In this document: positions 1-11,661 of the stretch, piece after piece
Position numbering within the stretch: the first letter of the stretch is position 1
Layout of the letters: each line of letters begins with the position of its first letter
NCBI GenBank assembly: GCA_020634035.1
Contig: JACKCM010000008.1
Coordinates: 351,446-415,445 of the forward strand
Direction: 5' to 3'
DNA from: Candidatus Obscuribacterales bacterium
Lineage (GTDB): Bacteria > Cyanobacteriota > Vampirovibrionia > Obscuribacterales > Obscuribacteraceae
Length of the DNA stretch: 64,000 bases
The notes under the pieces: model-generated
Databases searched by the model: none
Seen by the model: only the letters and a program-made list of their open reading frames with translations
What the model was told of the DNA's origin: nothing
Made by a program: the position numbers and the translations under genes

Positions 1-77
1 AAAGAGAGCTTGTCCAGCGTGTTCTGCCGGTGTTCATTGATCTGTTCGAGCACGTGCATTTTCGTGATTTCCGACAT
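1..77 (-). CDS. N-terminus of an unidentified protein (partial)
   Basis: An ATG on the minus strand at 77-75 follows an AGAGG-like ribosome site (85-91) and opens a frame that runs off the left edge. The 25 visible residues begin MSEITKMHVLEQINEHRQNT. They are hydrophilic, look helical and carry no signal peptide. No family can be assigned from so short a piece. Confidence 0.5.
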   Translation of the reverse strand, partial: MSEITKMHVLEQINEHRQNTLDKLS

Positions 78-558
78 GTTATCTCTACCTCTTACTTGGC
101 GTATTTAGTAATGGATACCGGTTGAAACTCCTGTTGAAACAGGGTCTCGCGCTTATCGGCTTTGCGACGCCCGTCCTCTACGCTGCTGCGATTCGGGCTC
201 ATAAAGACTGACCAGCATTTGAGTGCTTCCGGAAAAGAATTCATCAAAGCAAAAATCCGCTAGCTTTTTAAATGCTGCTTGCTGATGACCTTTCACTTCC
301 TAACATCTTTTACCCATTGTGAATGTTTCGTACTCATCTGTACAGGGGGCTTATCAAGAGGGGCTTGTGGTCACTTCGCACAATCCAGGGGAGTTCGGCT
401 TGAATTCACCCGAAATTCCAGGTTCCGCGCAGGGGCGCCCGGGGGTCTGACAGGAATGTAACGAATTGTAAAGCAGGGCTGCGATCCAGCCAATTCTGCA
501 CCGTATGTAGTGAGAGATCACTAGATCGCAACACCATATTTGATGCTTATTGAATCGG
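78..558. other. Intergenic region, no gene recognised
   Basis: About 480 bases lie between the partial gene and the end of the kinase gene. The short frames here have no ribosome site, no family resemblance and no signal peptide. A short direct repeat GTTGAAAC-tcct-GTTGAAAC occurs near 121-142. The region should hold the promoter of the leftmost minus-strand gene, but I could not pick out a convincing one. Confidence 0.5.
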
Positions 559-1485
559 CTAATTTTTCGGCATGACCATCTCGGCATTGTCATCATGACC
601 GAGTTTTATGGCGTTGTGCCAGGTTTCCACAGCTGCTTTCAATTCAGCGACAGACTGGAAGCGCTTTTCGCGCTCGGTCTCGAGCGCTGTTTTCAAAATT
701 TGATTGAGGTGCATCGGTCTTTGTACCTTGGGCGAGAAGGCTATAATCGGCTTGGGATGCACTTCCGGACGGCAATGAGAATTCATCACCTGCATGACGT
801 TCTTCGAGAAATAAGGCACATTGCCGGTCACGAGCTCATAGAGCAAACAGCCCAGCGAGTAGACATCGGCTCTCGGGTCGAGCTCCATACCGCGGCATTG
901 CTCCGGACTCATATAGATGGGCGAACCTACCACAGTTCCGGGCATGGTCAGGGCCACAGTTTCGTTGCGGGCTTTTGCAATTCCGAAATCAACCACTTTC
1001 AGTTCGATCTTCTCTGTGTCGACCACCACAATATTGGCTGGTTTAAGGTCTCGATGGATGATTCCCATATTGTGCGCGTAGGAAAGCGCGTCGCAAAGCT
1101 GGCTGGTCACTGCATAAATAGCCTCGGAAGAGGCGGCAGGGCCTTTTTCTTTGACTATCTCCTGGAGAGTTTTGCCGTTCAAAAACTCCATCACGAAAAA
1201 AGCCTGGCCTGTGGAGGCGTCGTTGATGCAGCCGAAGGTTTCGACAATATTGCGATGCTTGAGTTTGCCGTGCATCTCGACCTCTTTTGCGAAGCGGGCG
1301 ATAAGCTCGGGCTCTTTTGAGATAAGGGTTTTCAAGGCAAGGTATTTGCCGGTGCTGCCCTGGTGGGCTTTATAGACCCGTGCCATGGCTCCTTTGCCCA
1401 GCAATTCCTGAATGGCATAATCGCCAAGCAGGGTTTTACCAATCCATTTGTCTTCCTGGGCGTCCGCCGGAATCGACATCGCCAT
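559..1485 (-). CDS. Soluble serine/threonine protein kinase
   Basis: This 308-residue Hanks-type kinase is essentially a bare catalytic domain. Visible motifs are the glycine loop LGKGAMARVYKA (about 29-40), ALKTL with the ATP-anchoring Lys, the catalytic loop HRDLKPAN (about 145-152), VDFGIA in place of DFG, and the P+1 segment GSPIYMSPEQ. No membrane segment or sensor domain follows, so it is probably cytoplasmic and acts with partners encoded elsewhere. It is divergent to the 930-residue gene, with a 146-base shared upstream region. The substrate is unknown. The family call is secure. Confidence 0.93.
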   Translation of the reverse strand: MAMSIPADAQEDKWIGKTLLGDYAIQELLGKGAMARVYKAHQGSTGKYLALKTLISKEPELIARFAKEVEMHGKLKHRNIVETFGCINDASTGQAFFVMEFLNGKTLQEIVKEKGPAASSEAIYAVTSQLCDALSYAHNMGIIHRDLKPANIVVVDTEKIELKVVDFGIAKARNETVALTMPGTVVGSPIYMSPEQCRGMELDPRADVYSLGCLLYELVTGNVPYFSKNVMQVMNSHCRPEVHPKPIIAFSPKVQRPMHLNQILKTALETEREKRFQSVAELKAAVETWHNAIKLGHDDNAEMVMPKN

Positions 1486-1631
1486 ACTCCCTTTACTCCT
1501 AGGGTTTTATGCCACAAACCGATAGAAACTCCTAATAGTACTCCATTTTTTATGTGCATTTAATAACTCTGGTTGTCACGCAGCCGTTGTTTCGGGGAAT
1601 TACTATTTAGTAGGCAAGGCAGATCGTTTTT

Positions 1632-4424
1632 ATGGCAACCAAAAGCTCTGATAACAGATTAGTTGAGAAAGGCGATGGGGAACAGGCTCCATCTGTCGGT
1701 GCTGGTGCGGAGCAGGGTGCATACAAGAAGCTTTTTCAAGATTCCAGCGACCGGTCTGCTGTTGATAAGTCAGCTTTGCCTCTTGCCGGTGAATCACCTT
1801 CTTTGACCTCTTTCGAACTGGCTGCTGACGATCCACCTCAAGGTTCTGATGACCCGGAACTTAGTAAGCCATCGTCCTATGAGTATGAGCGCCAGCCAGG
1901 TCAACATATCGCCAAAGCGGGAGAGACTCTGAATAGTGTGGCGGAAAAAAATATCAGAGAGTTCCTTGGTGATAGCTATCAGGAAATCGCTCAGGATAAG
2001 TTTAATCTGCAGGCATTTTCGCAGGCCTATCGAAAAGCCCTGGCTTATATCAATAAACTGCCTGAGAATGCGGTTCTTGAAGCAGATCAGAAATTGACTA
2101 CACCGGGTCGTAGTCCCGACGGCACTGCCATTTATATCGAGGAAGGTAAAGTTACCACCTGGGTCGGCAACTCCGTCACCACCAAAAGTGCCGATCAAAC
2201 TATGCGTACAGACTGGGATGATGGTAGCTACAGCATCTCAAGACCTGACGGAGTGCATATTTCCAGAGATGTTTACGGAGTGGTCTCTACCTCCAGGGCA
2301 GAAGCAGGCGGCTGGTGGGTGACTGAGCGCAGTGATGGCTCCTCTCGGCGTGCCAATGATAAAACCGGAGACTTCGAAGGTGTAGAAAAAGATGGTACTG
2401 TCTTTCGAAAACACAATGGAGAGCTGACCTTCACCTATCCTACCGGCGTAGTTCATGTCGATTATGATGACGGCAGAATGAGAGATGTCGATGCCAATGG
2501 AGTGCGCACTGAATTTGCGAAGGACGGAACTAGTGAAGTCTTCGATAAAGAAGGCAAAAGAATAGGCAGCGGAATCGGCAGGGGTATGTTCCGGCTGGTC
2601 ACCACCGAAGGAAATGGTGCTTCGGTCAGTCGAATGCAGAGCTACTCCAGGCCGGACTATCGATTTACTTTATCCGAACCGGTGGATGGTTCCGGCAAGT
2701 TAGAGCTTTCGATGGATGGCAAGCCTGAGAAACTTTCATTTTTGGAAGGTAAAGAGTTCGAGAGTCTGGCTGAGCCCAGGCGTGTTTTGCTTGAAAAGAT
2801 GAATGCATCCGGCATGCACGAGGTACCCCTGACCAAATTCAAAGCCGACATGATCCGGTTCGAGAATCGAGCTAAAGAGAGAAATTTACCGCCGGAAAAA
2901 ATCGCAGAGTCTTATATAGCCCTCAGCGCCATGCTCGGAAAACAGGATAATGCTCCGATAGACGAGAAGAGGCGCTATCAGCTTGCGGCCGAGACGATGA
3001 GCAATCTTGCCGATCCGTATACTATCTCCCAGGGGTTTCATAAGACCTGTAACGTAAAGGTTCTTGATGTGGTTGTAAATGCCAAGGATCCTGCCATGGC
3101 TGCCAACATGATTTCAGAAGTGGCCCTGACCGGCAAATATACTTTGCCTTCCGGGGTCAAGGTAGATCTTCCGAAAGGAGCGCTGTCTCCTGTGGGCGAA
3201 GCAGAGAAGATTCCTACCCTTGATGGTCAGCGCAGTTTTGCCGGCCAGATATTCGATGCCACTGCGATTAATGCTTTTCTCCAGAACAAGAATTTGTTCT
3301 ATCGCTACGAACCGATGCCGATGCAGCCTGGTATGAAGGGCTATAGTTCCGGCGATATCATGGTCGAGAACTCTACTAATAAGCCTCTGCTCAATAAAGA
3401 GAGTGGAGATGTCGTGGAATATGACGGACTTGCCAGCGAAAACATAGCTGCTGTCTACCGATTGCTGGTCGGTGACAATGCTGCTTCCAGGGACTGGTTG
3501 TTAGATCCCCGATATGCCAGTGATGTTTCGGACGGGGTTAAAACCTATTCATCCGAATCTGAGTTTCGCGATATTCTAACCCAGCTCAAAAAGGAAGGCG
3601 CATTTCCTTTTCCGATGCATGTCAATACCAAAATGGCGCCATTCTGGAGAGATTCTGGTGGTGGCTCCGCTGGTGGCAGTTCCGAAGGAGCGCATGTGGT
3701 CAATATCACCGATTTCGATCCACAAACCGGGCGGGTCGAAATCGATAATCAGTGGAGCAGTGTGAACGATCGAAATACTGATGATTCTTCAGTTCCAATC
3801 ACACAGCTTTATTTCGCTTCACTGGGCAAGTATCAACTTTTGACTCAGCTGAGCGAGGAAGTACTGAAGAAGGCGACTCCAGGAGACAGTAATTCCGAAA
3901 CCCTTACCACTCTTGATCTCTTCAGCAAAGTCATGAAAGGGTCAGACCCGGCTTATCTTGAGCGGGATTATAACTTTCTCGCCTTGAAATTCGGCGGAAT
4001 AATGAGACAGACCGAAGTCGGCAGTCCCGAGCATGTCGGGATGATGCGCCAGTTCAATGAACTGAGACCTTCGGCTAAATTGACCTCTCTCAAGAATCTT
4101 ATCTGGGATGGCAAAGTTTCAGGAATGGATCCGAACACCTTCGATCGAAACGTCCTGGACATGGCTAAATATTTTGGATTGATACCAGCCGATCTTGTTC
4201 GAGGCCTGGATCGAATGCCCCAGAGCAATGATGAGGCAAAACTTGCCGGTATCACCGGCGGTTTTGGAGATGATTCTGTAACTCTGTCGGCAAAAGTAGA
4301 TTTGATCAGAATCTTCGGTAGTCTATCGCCTACACACAGAGATAAGTTAATCGATACTTTTAAGATAGAACAAGAAAAGCGCCTGGCCGAAGCTCGAGAA
4401 TTCAATCGAAACTACGTCGAATAG
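1632..4424 (+). CDS. Large multidomain protein with LysM-like, beta-repeat and papain-like regions
   Basis: This 930-residue protein has no obvious signal peptide. A charged, low-complexity N-terminus (1-90) leads to a LysM-like stretch (GQHIAKAGETLNSVAEKNI, about 90-110). Residues about 170-325 are short strand-turn repeats rich in DG (RPDGVHIS, KDGTVFRK, YDDGRMRD). The C-terminal half holds a possible papain-like fold: Cys473 in the HKTCNV context, His688 in EGAHVVNI and an acidic/Asn residue in EIDNQWSS about 20 residues later. That C...H...N/D order and spacing suits a C39- or papain-like peptidase, but activity is inferred. ATG 1632 is the first in-frame start. The gene ends at a strong shared terminator. 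It could be a secreted effector or a cell-wall-associated protein. Confidence 0.6.
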   Translation: MATKSSDNRLVEKGDGEQAPSVGAGAEQGAYKKLFQDSSDRSAVDKSALPLAGESPSLTSFELAADDPPQGSDDPELSKPSSYEYERQPGQHIAKAGETLNSVAEKNIREFLGDSYQEIAQDKFNLQAFSQAYRKALAYINKLPENAVLEADQKLTTPGRSPDGTAIYIEEGKVTTWVGNSVTTKSADQTMRTDWDDGSYSISRPDGVHISRDVYGVVSTSRAEAGGWWVTERSDGSSRRANDKTGDFEGVEKDGTVFRKHNGELTFTYPTGVVHVDYDDGRMRDVDANGVRTEFAKDGTSEVFDKEGKRIGSGIGRGMFRLVTTEGNGASVSRMQSYSRPDYRFTLSEPVDGSGKLELSMDGKPEKLSFLEGKEFESLAEPRRVLLEKMNASGMHEVPLTKFKADMIRFENRAKERNLPPEKIAESYIALSAMLGKQDNAPIDEKRRYQLAAETMSNLADPYTISQGFHKTCNVKVLDVVVNAKDPAMAANMISEVALTGKYTLPSGVKVDLPKGALSPVGEAEKIPTLDGQRSFAGQIFDATAINAFLQNKNLFYRYEPMPMQPGMKGYSSGDIMVENSTNKPLLNKESGDVVEYDGLASENIAAVYRLLVGDNAASRDWLLDPRYASDVSDGVKTYSSESEFRDILTQLKKEGAFPFPMHVNTKMAPFWRDSGGGSAGGSSEGAHVVNITDFDPQTGRVEIDNQWSSVNDRNTDDSSVPITQLYFASLGKYQLLTQLSEEVLKKATPGDSNSETLTTLDLFSKVMKGSDPAYLERDYNFLALKFGGIMRQTEVGSPEHVGMMRQFNELRPSAKLTSLKNLIWDGKVSGMDPNTFDRNVLDMAKYFGLIPADLVRGLDRMPQSNDEAKLAGITGGFGDDSVTLSAKVDLIRIFGSLSPTHRDKLIDTFKIEQEKRLAEAREFNRNYVE

Positions 4425-4442
4425 AGAAAACTATGCAAAGGA

Positions 4443-4471
4443 AAAGCCTCGAGCTATTAACTCGAGGCTTT
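4443..4471. terminator. Bidirectional intrinsic terminator
   Basis: A perfect 11-bp stem (AAAGCCTCGAG / CTCGAGGCTTT) with a 7-base loop is flanked by T-runs on both strands. It lies between the end of the 930-residue gene and the 3' end of the minus-strand rRNA operon, so it can end transcription from both sides. Confidence 0.85.
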
Positions 4472-4479
4472 TTCAAATC

Positions 4480-4595
<116 letters not shown>

Positions 4596-4690
4596 CCTTT
4601 TAGGGATTCATTGGAATATGAATTTCCTTCTTCTATTGAAACCGCCTTTCAGCGTATTTCACCCGAATTAGAAGTTGGAACTTATTCCAA

Positions 4691-4712
4691 ACCCTGAAAA
4701 CTGTATATTGAA
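4691..4712 (-). other. 3' arm of the 23S rRNA processing stem
   Basis: In the minus-strand transcript this 22-base segment, just after the 23S 3' end, is the perfect reverse complement of 7776-7797, just before the 23S 5' end. Such long helices closing the 23S gene are the usual RNase III processing stalk. The pairing is read directly; the enzyme is inferred. Confidence 0.85.
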
Positions 4713-4739
4713 AGTATGTAATGACTCACACCAATTTGT

Positions 4740-7703
<2,964 letters not shown>

Positions 7704-7775
7704 GTCTCAGGTGTTTTTAGAAGTTCCAGGACAGAACCTCTTACACCTAGACAAAACATTGGTGTGGATACAGAC

Positions 7776-7797
7776 TTCAATATACAGTTTTCAGGGT
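7776..7797 (-). other. 5' arm of the 23S rRNA processing stem
   Basis: Perfect reverse complement of 4691-4712, located between tRNA-Ala and the 23S 5' end. It pairs with the trailer arm to enclose the 23S gene in the primary transcript. Confidence 0.85.
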
Positions 7798-7928
7798 ACG
7801 GAACCGAGATTTACAGCCTCCCGGCTGGCTTTTGGGCTTTCGCCCTTTCAGAATCACCTATTCTACCAGACGATTCTGATTGTGGAAGGCTTTGTATCTA
7901 AAGGTTAACTCAGCCTTGTAATTAAGCT

Positions 7929-8001
7929 TGGAGGCTAGCGGGTTCGAACCGCTGACCTACTGCGTGCAAAGCAGTCGCTCTACCAACTGAGCCAAGCCCC
8001 C
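7929..8001 (-). tRNA. tRNA-Ala (anticodon TGC)
   Basis: A 73-base cloverleaf: acceptor GGGGGCT pairs with AGCCTCC, D-arm GCTC...GAGC, anticodon arm CTGCT-TTGCA-CGCAG with TGC, and T-arm GCGGTTCGAACCCGC, with discriminator A. CCA is not encoded. It is the spacer tRNA immediately before the 23S gene, the classic position in bacterial rRNA operons. Confidence 0.97.
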
Positions 8002-8176
8002 ACACTGTTTGGTTGAAAACCGAGATTCATTATACGGTATGAACCATATGATTCGGTATCACCATCAGTCTCATTCGAACATTTCGAAAGAATTCGAAAC
8101 ACTCGGATGACCTGACCTTTATCCATTCTATTACGGTGGGGAGTCAGACTCCGTTTCCGCAAGAATGTCTTAAGAC

Positions 8177-8250
<74 letters not shown>

Positions 8251-8551
8251 GCCATCTCGTGGGAAAGTAATACTACCACCGAACCGTTCGGTATAGAACG
8301 GAGTGTCCGGGATATTTTCATATTGTAGCGAAAATGTTTACCGGTTTAGCAGGGATGTTGCCAGGAAGCCCGCATATTTTCTCTCTACTATATATAGGTA
8401 CGAATCGGGACATTCCTTATATAAGGATATGCCCGTTCTGATAATATTGCCACCGCCGAGCGCCGTTCAGAAATGCGCCCGCTTTTCCGTTATACTCGCT
8501 TTAATAGGGATCGAATCCGGCTCCTATCCTCTATTCAAACGGTGAATCCTA
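8251..8551. other. Intergenic region where a 16S rRNA gene would be expected
   Basis: About 300 bases separate tRNA-Ile (minus) from the redoxin gene (plus). The minus strand shows no anti-Shine-Dalgarno 16S tail (GGATCACCTCC) and no other conserved 16S block. A short palindrome CCTTATATAAGG lies near 8415-8426. A TATACT box at 8491-8496 could be the -10 of the redoxin gene. I could not identify a convincing rRNA promoter, though one must lie here if the operon is expressed as seen. Confidence 0.6.
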
Positions 8552-9241
8552 ATGATCAAGTATTCGAAGTCCACCCAGAAGCTGCTTGCTCTTCTCTTCA
8601 TGACTGCGGTTCTCTGTCTGGGCAACAGTCCTTTCATAAGCTCGCTGCCCGGCTTTGCGAAAGACTCCGGCAAAGCTAAGCAGGCAGGCGCAAGCAAGGC
8701 AAAAGTAGGTAAGGCAGCACCGCAATTTGCTCTCAAAGATCTGGACGGTAAGGTCTGGAAACTTTCGAAACTGAAAGGGAAAGTTGTCGTTTTAGAATGG
8801 TTCAACCATGGTTGCCCCTTCGTTAAGAAGCACTATGACAGCGGCAATATGCAAAAGCTTCAAAAGCAGTTCACCGACAAGGGTGTGGTCTGGCTCAGCG
8901 TCTGTTCCAGTGCCGAAGGACGGCAGGGATTTCAGTCTGCCGAGAAGCATAAAGAGATGTTCAAAGATAAAGGCGGCGCACCGTCAGCGGTGCTAGTGGA
9001 CGCCGATGGAAAAGTCGGTAAGCTTTATGACGCCAAAACTACGCCTCATATGTTCATCATCAATAAAGAAGGCATTCTGGCTTATGCCGGAGCCATCGAT
9101 GACACCCCCGGGGTCGACAAAAACGAGGTTAAAGACGCCAAGAATTTCGTGGCTAAGGCCCTCGACGAACTCCTTGCCGGAAAAGCCGTGAGCGTATCTT
9201 CTTCGAAGGCCTACGGCTGCTCGGTCAAGTACGCTAACTAA
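8552..9241 (+). CDS. Secreted redoxin (AhpC/TSA-like thioredoxin-fold protein)
   Basis: This 229-residue protein starts with a signal peptide (hydrophobic about 11-34), then a Ser/Lys/Ala-rich linker. The thioredoxin-fold domain begins at VGKAAPQFALKDLDGK (about 52-67). The active-site segment is WFNHGCPFVKKHYD, with one Cys in the peroxiredoxin-like position, followed by VWLSVCSSAEG. A cis-Pro-like TTPHMFII and the C-terminal YGCSVKY signature also suit the redoxin subgroup often annotated as thioredoxin family protein. It probably acts in the envelope as a thiol oxidoreductase or peroxidase. The membrane-protein gene downstream starts 13 bases after its stop, so the two may be co-transcribed. 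Confidence 0.85.
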   Translation: MIKYSKSTQKLLALLFMTAVLCLGNSPFISSLPGFAKDSGKAKQAGASKAKVGKAAPQFALKDLDGKVWKLSKLKGKVVVLEWFNHGCPFVKKHYDSGNMQKLQKQFTDKGVVWLSVCSSAEGRQGFQSAEKHKEMFKDKGGAPSAVLVDADGKVGKLYDAKTTPHMFIINKEGILAYAGAIDDTPGVDKNEVKDAKNFVAKALDELLAGKAVSVSSSKAYGCSVKYAN

Positions 9242-9254
9242 GACAATCAAGAGT

Positions 9255-10955
9255 ATGGGATCAGGATTCTCTAGAGCCGGAGCCATCTTGATCGTCTGCT
9301 TCTATCTGGTCTTCGTTTTCTGGACCAGTTTTGTGGTATCGGGGACGGCTCTTCAAGATCCCGATACCTGCTGGTTGCTTGCCACCGGCAGAGAGATAGT
9401 ACAAACCAGAAAAATCCCTGACAAAGATCCTTTCTCTCACAGCATTGCTAAGGCGGAGAGTCGCTTTGTGCCTTACCAGTGGCTGAGCGAAGTGGTTTTG
9501 TTCTCTGTCTATCGAGGTTACGAGAAGCTTGTCTGCCGCTCCGACTATTCGATTGATCAAAGCGGTGTCAATTCTAGATTGACCAGCGCTTTCAAAGAAC
9601 GGCTCAAGAGTCATCTGCCTGAAGGTTCCGAATTTGGTCTCGATGCTGGTCTTCCGGACCCCGCCGCTGTCGCATTGCTGGCTCTTTCTGCACTGCTGGT
9701 AGTGCTTTCGTTTATTGTTATTCCTGTCTTCTTCCCTCCTGGCGGCAAGCATAGCCCAATAACCTCGCTGGCTATGGTGGTGGTGGGCAGCTCGGCGGCT
9801 TCATTTCACTATTACCTGAGGCCGGAAATCTTCTCTTATTTCTATCTTGCGGTCTTTCTTGCCATCGTCAATCATATACGCCTGGTCTCAACCTACGAAG
9901 GTCGCGGCATCCGTGACTTTCGCCTGCATCTGGGTGGGCTTCTTCTGCTCTCTATTCTGTGGGCGAACAGTCACTCCGGCTTTGTATGCGGAATAATCTT
10001 TCTGGTGGTGCTTGTTTTAATGGAATCTATAAAAGGCAATACGGTAAGTCTGCGATTGAGCGCATCGGCTCTGGCTGTGTTTCTCGCTGGGACTTTTGTT
10101 ACCCCTTTTGGAATCGGACTTTATCAATATCTGCCCCATCTGTTTTTTGCCGACTCCAACAGCTTGATAGAAGAGCTCGGACCGCTTGCCCCAGCCGACT
10201 ATTTGACCGCCAGTTATTTTCCGTTTTTGATACTCATTTTTCTGGTGGCAGGCCTCTGTGGGCATTGTCTTCTGCGGGGAGGCATCGCTCTTATTCGGCC
10301 TGTCCTTCACAGCCTGGTGATTGTAATCCTGGCTATTCCTGTGGGCATGTTCTGTCGGCGTCTTATTCCTTTCTCTTCGCTGGTCATGATCTTCGAGGTG
10401 ATTTATCTTTTCGCTTATTTAAAAGCCTATATCCTCGAGCCTTCCAAGCCGGTCTTCGTAAAGGAGATGAGTGAGAAGCTCTACAGATTTTTCAAGTATC
10501 GATGGTGGTCGACCTCTGTCAGTCTGGTTATCGTTTTATTCTCCGCATTTTTGCAGTGTCGTATTTTTATACCAGGCATTCCCCAGGTGAGCACCGGCTT
10601 TGCACCGCCTCTAACCGCGGTTGCCTACATCCAGGAGAACAAGCCCCGGGGAAGGCTCTTCAACGATCCTCAGTTCGGGGACATCTTGCTCTGGCATCTC
10701 TATCCATGTCCGCCGCTTTTTGTCGATACCAGATTCGATGTCTACGGAAGCAAAATCGTTATCGATTCATGGAAGATAGAGAGTGGTCTCGACGGCTGGG
10801 AGAAGCTATTGGAGCAGTACAAAATCGACTGGATCTTCGTGCCGACCCAGTCGATGTTAGCCCATAAACTGGAGCAGGCTGAAGACTGGAAGCAAATCTA
10901 TAAGGACGGCCTGGCCGTTATTTATGAGCGACGTGCGGCAGAGGCGGTCGAGTAG
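9255..10955 (+). CDS. Polytopic membrane protein, GT-C glycosyltransferase-like
   Basis: This 566-residue protein has about ten hydrophobic segments. Near the N-terminus, in the first outside loop, is the motif LQDPDTCWLLATGREI with RKIPDKDPFSHS, and then VPYQWLSEVVLFSVYR. The DPD/W and P-x-D-x-F-S pattern is typical of membrane proteins related to GT-C (lipid-linked sugar) transferases. A soluble C-terminus (about 470-566) has PPLFVDTRFDVYG and DWIFVPTQS. It may transfer sugars to envelope polymers, but donor and acceptor are unknown. The next gene begins one base after its stop codon, which suggests translational coupling. Confidence 0.6.
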   Translation: MGSGFSRAGAILIVCFYLVFVFWTSFVVSGTALQDPDTCWLLATGREIVQTRKIPDKDPFSHSIAKAESRFVPYQWLSEVVLFSVYRGYEKLVCRSDYSIDQSGVNSRLTSAFKERLKSHLPEGSEFGLDAGLPDPAAVALLALSALLVVLSFIVIPVFFPPGGKHSPITSLAMVVVGSSAASFHYYLRPEIFSYFYLAVFLAIVNHIRLVSTYEGRGIRDFRLHLGGLLLLSILWANSHSGFVCGIIFLVVLVLMESIKGNTVSLRLSASALAVFLAGTFVTPFGIGLYQYLPHLFFADSNSLIEELGPLAPADYLTASYFPFLILIFLVAGLCGHCLLRGGIALIRPVLHSLVIVILAIPVGMFCRRLIPFSSLVMIFEVIYLFAYLKAYILEPSKPVFVKEMSEKLYRFFKYRWWSTSVSLVIVLFSAFLQCRIFIPGIPQVSTGFAPPLTAVAYIQENKPRGRLFNDPQFGDILLWHLYPCPPLFVDTRFDVYGSKIVIDSWKIESGLDGWEKLLEQYKIDWIFVPTQSMLAHKLEQAEDWKQIYKDGLAVIYERRAAEAVE

Positions 10956-10956
10956 C

Positions 10957-11442
10957 ATGAATGTTCTCAAGTATATTCTCTCGGGGCTTTTGATTCTGTT
11001 CTGTCTTGTAGCCTCTGTAAAGGCAAAGCCTATGCCTCCTGCCACACTTGCCGAGGGGCTTCAAAATTCGGTGGTGCTACGTTGTCGCTATCTCGGTCTT
11101 TCTGGAAACGCAAAAGAAAGCAGCTATTTTTCCGGGGTCAGGGTGCGTTATCGAGTCGAGGCTGTGATCAAGGACAAGCGGCAGAAACCAGCACAAAATG
11201 TAACCGTGGGCAAATCCGTAGTGGTTATTTATCAATTTGATGATGGTACGGCCTGTCTTGCCCCTCCTGGTTGGAAATTCGATCCGGCGGTGATGCCTGC
11301 CCTCAATTCTTCCTGGATTTTGATTCTGAGAGAAGCTTCTGATAAAGCAGGGAAGCCTGTTTTTGACACATATAGAGGCAGCTGGGGGAGATTTCGATAT
11401 AGCGAAGAGAAGCTTCGAGAGATAGAAGCCTCTGGTAAGTGA
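10957..11442 (+). CDS. Small secreted protein of unknown function
   Basis: Starting at ATG 10957, the 161-residue product has a clear signal peptide (MNVLKYILSGLLILFCLVAS, then VKAKP). I prefer this to the upstream in-frame ATG at 10924, which would bury the signal sequence and overlap the previous gene. The mature part looks like a beta-rich domain (VRYRVEAVIKDKR, VGKSVVVIYQF, SSWILILRE), resembling small proteins that carry a conserved metal- or ligand-binding sandwich, but I do not recognise the family. It sits directly behind the membrane-protein gene. Confidence 0.65.
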   Translation: MNVLKYILSGLLILFCLVASVKAKPMPPATLAEGLQNSVVLRCRYLGLSGNAKESSYFSGVRVRYRVEAVIKDKRQKPAQNVTVGKSVVVIYQFDDGTACLAPPGWKFDPAVMPALNSSWILILREASDKAGKPVFDTYRGSWGRFRYSEEKLREIEASGK

Positions 11443-11661
11443 ACTTCTCTGTCGGTATCGAATGCGGGGCGCAGTAGATCTGTTCCGCATATATCCTCTG
11501 GGGGCTTGAACTATTTGGCAAATCGGCTTAGTATCCTTAGTATCAAAGTGTCGATGATCACACTATCACCGGTGCGTGATCACTAGAAAGCGAAACGCAA
11601 AATTACTAACCAGAATCAGAGCCAGTCGAGCTGTTTTACGACAGTATCCAATTCGGAAGTA

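Noticed and set aside
559..1320. Long plus-strand frame opposite the first kinase
   Set aside because: It is the antisense of the kinase gene, with no ribosome site; the minus-strand product has full kinase motifs.
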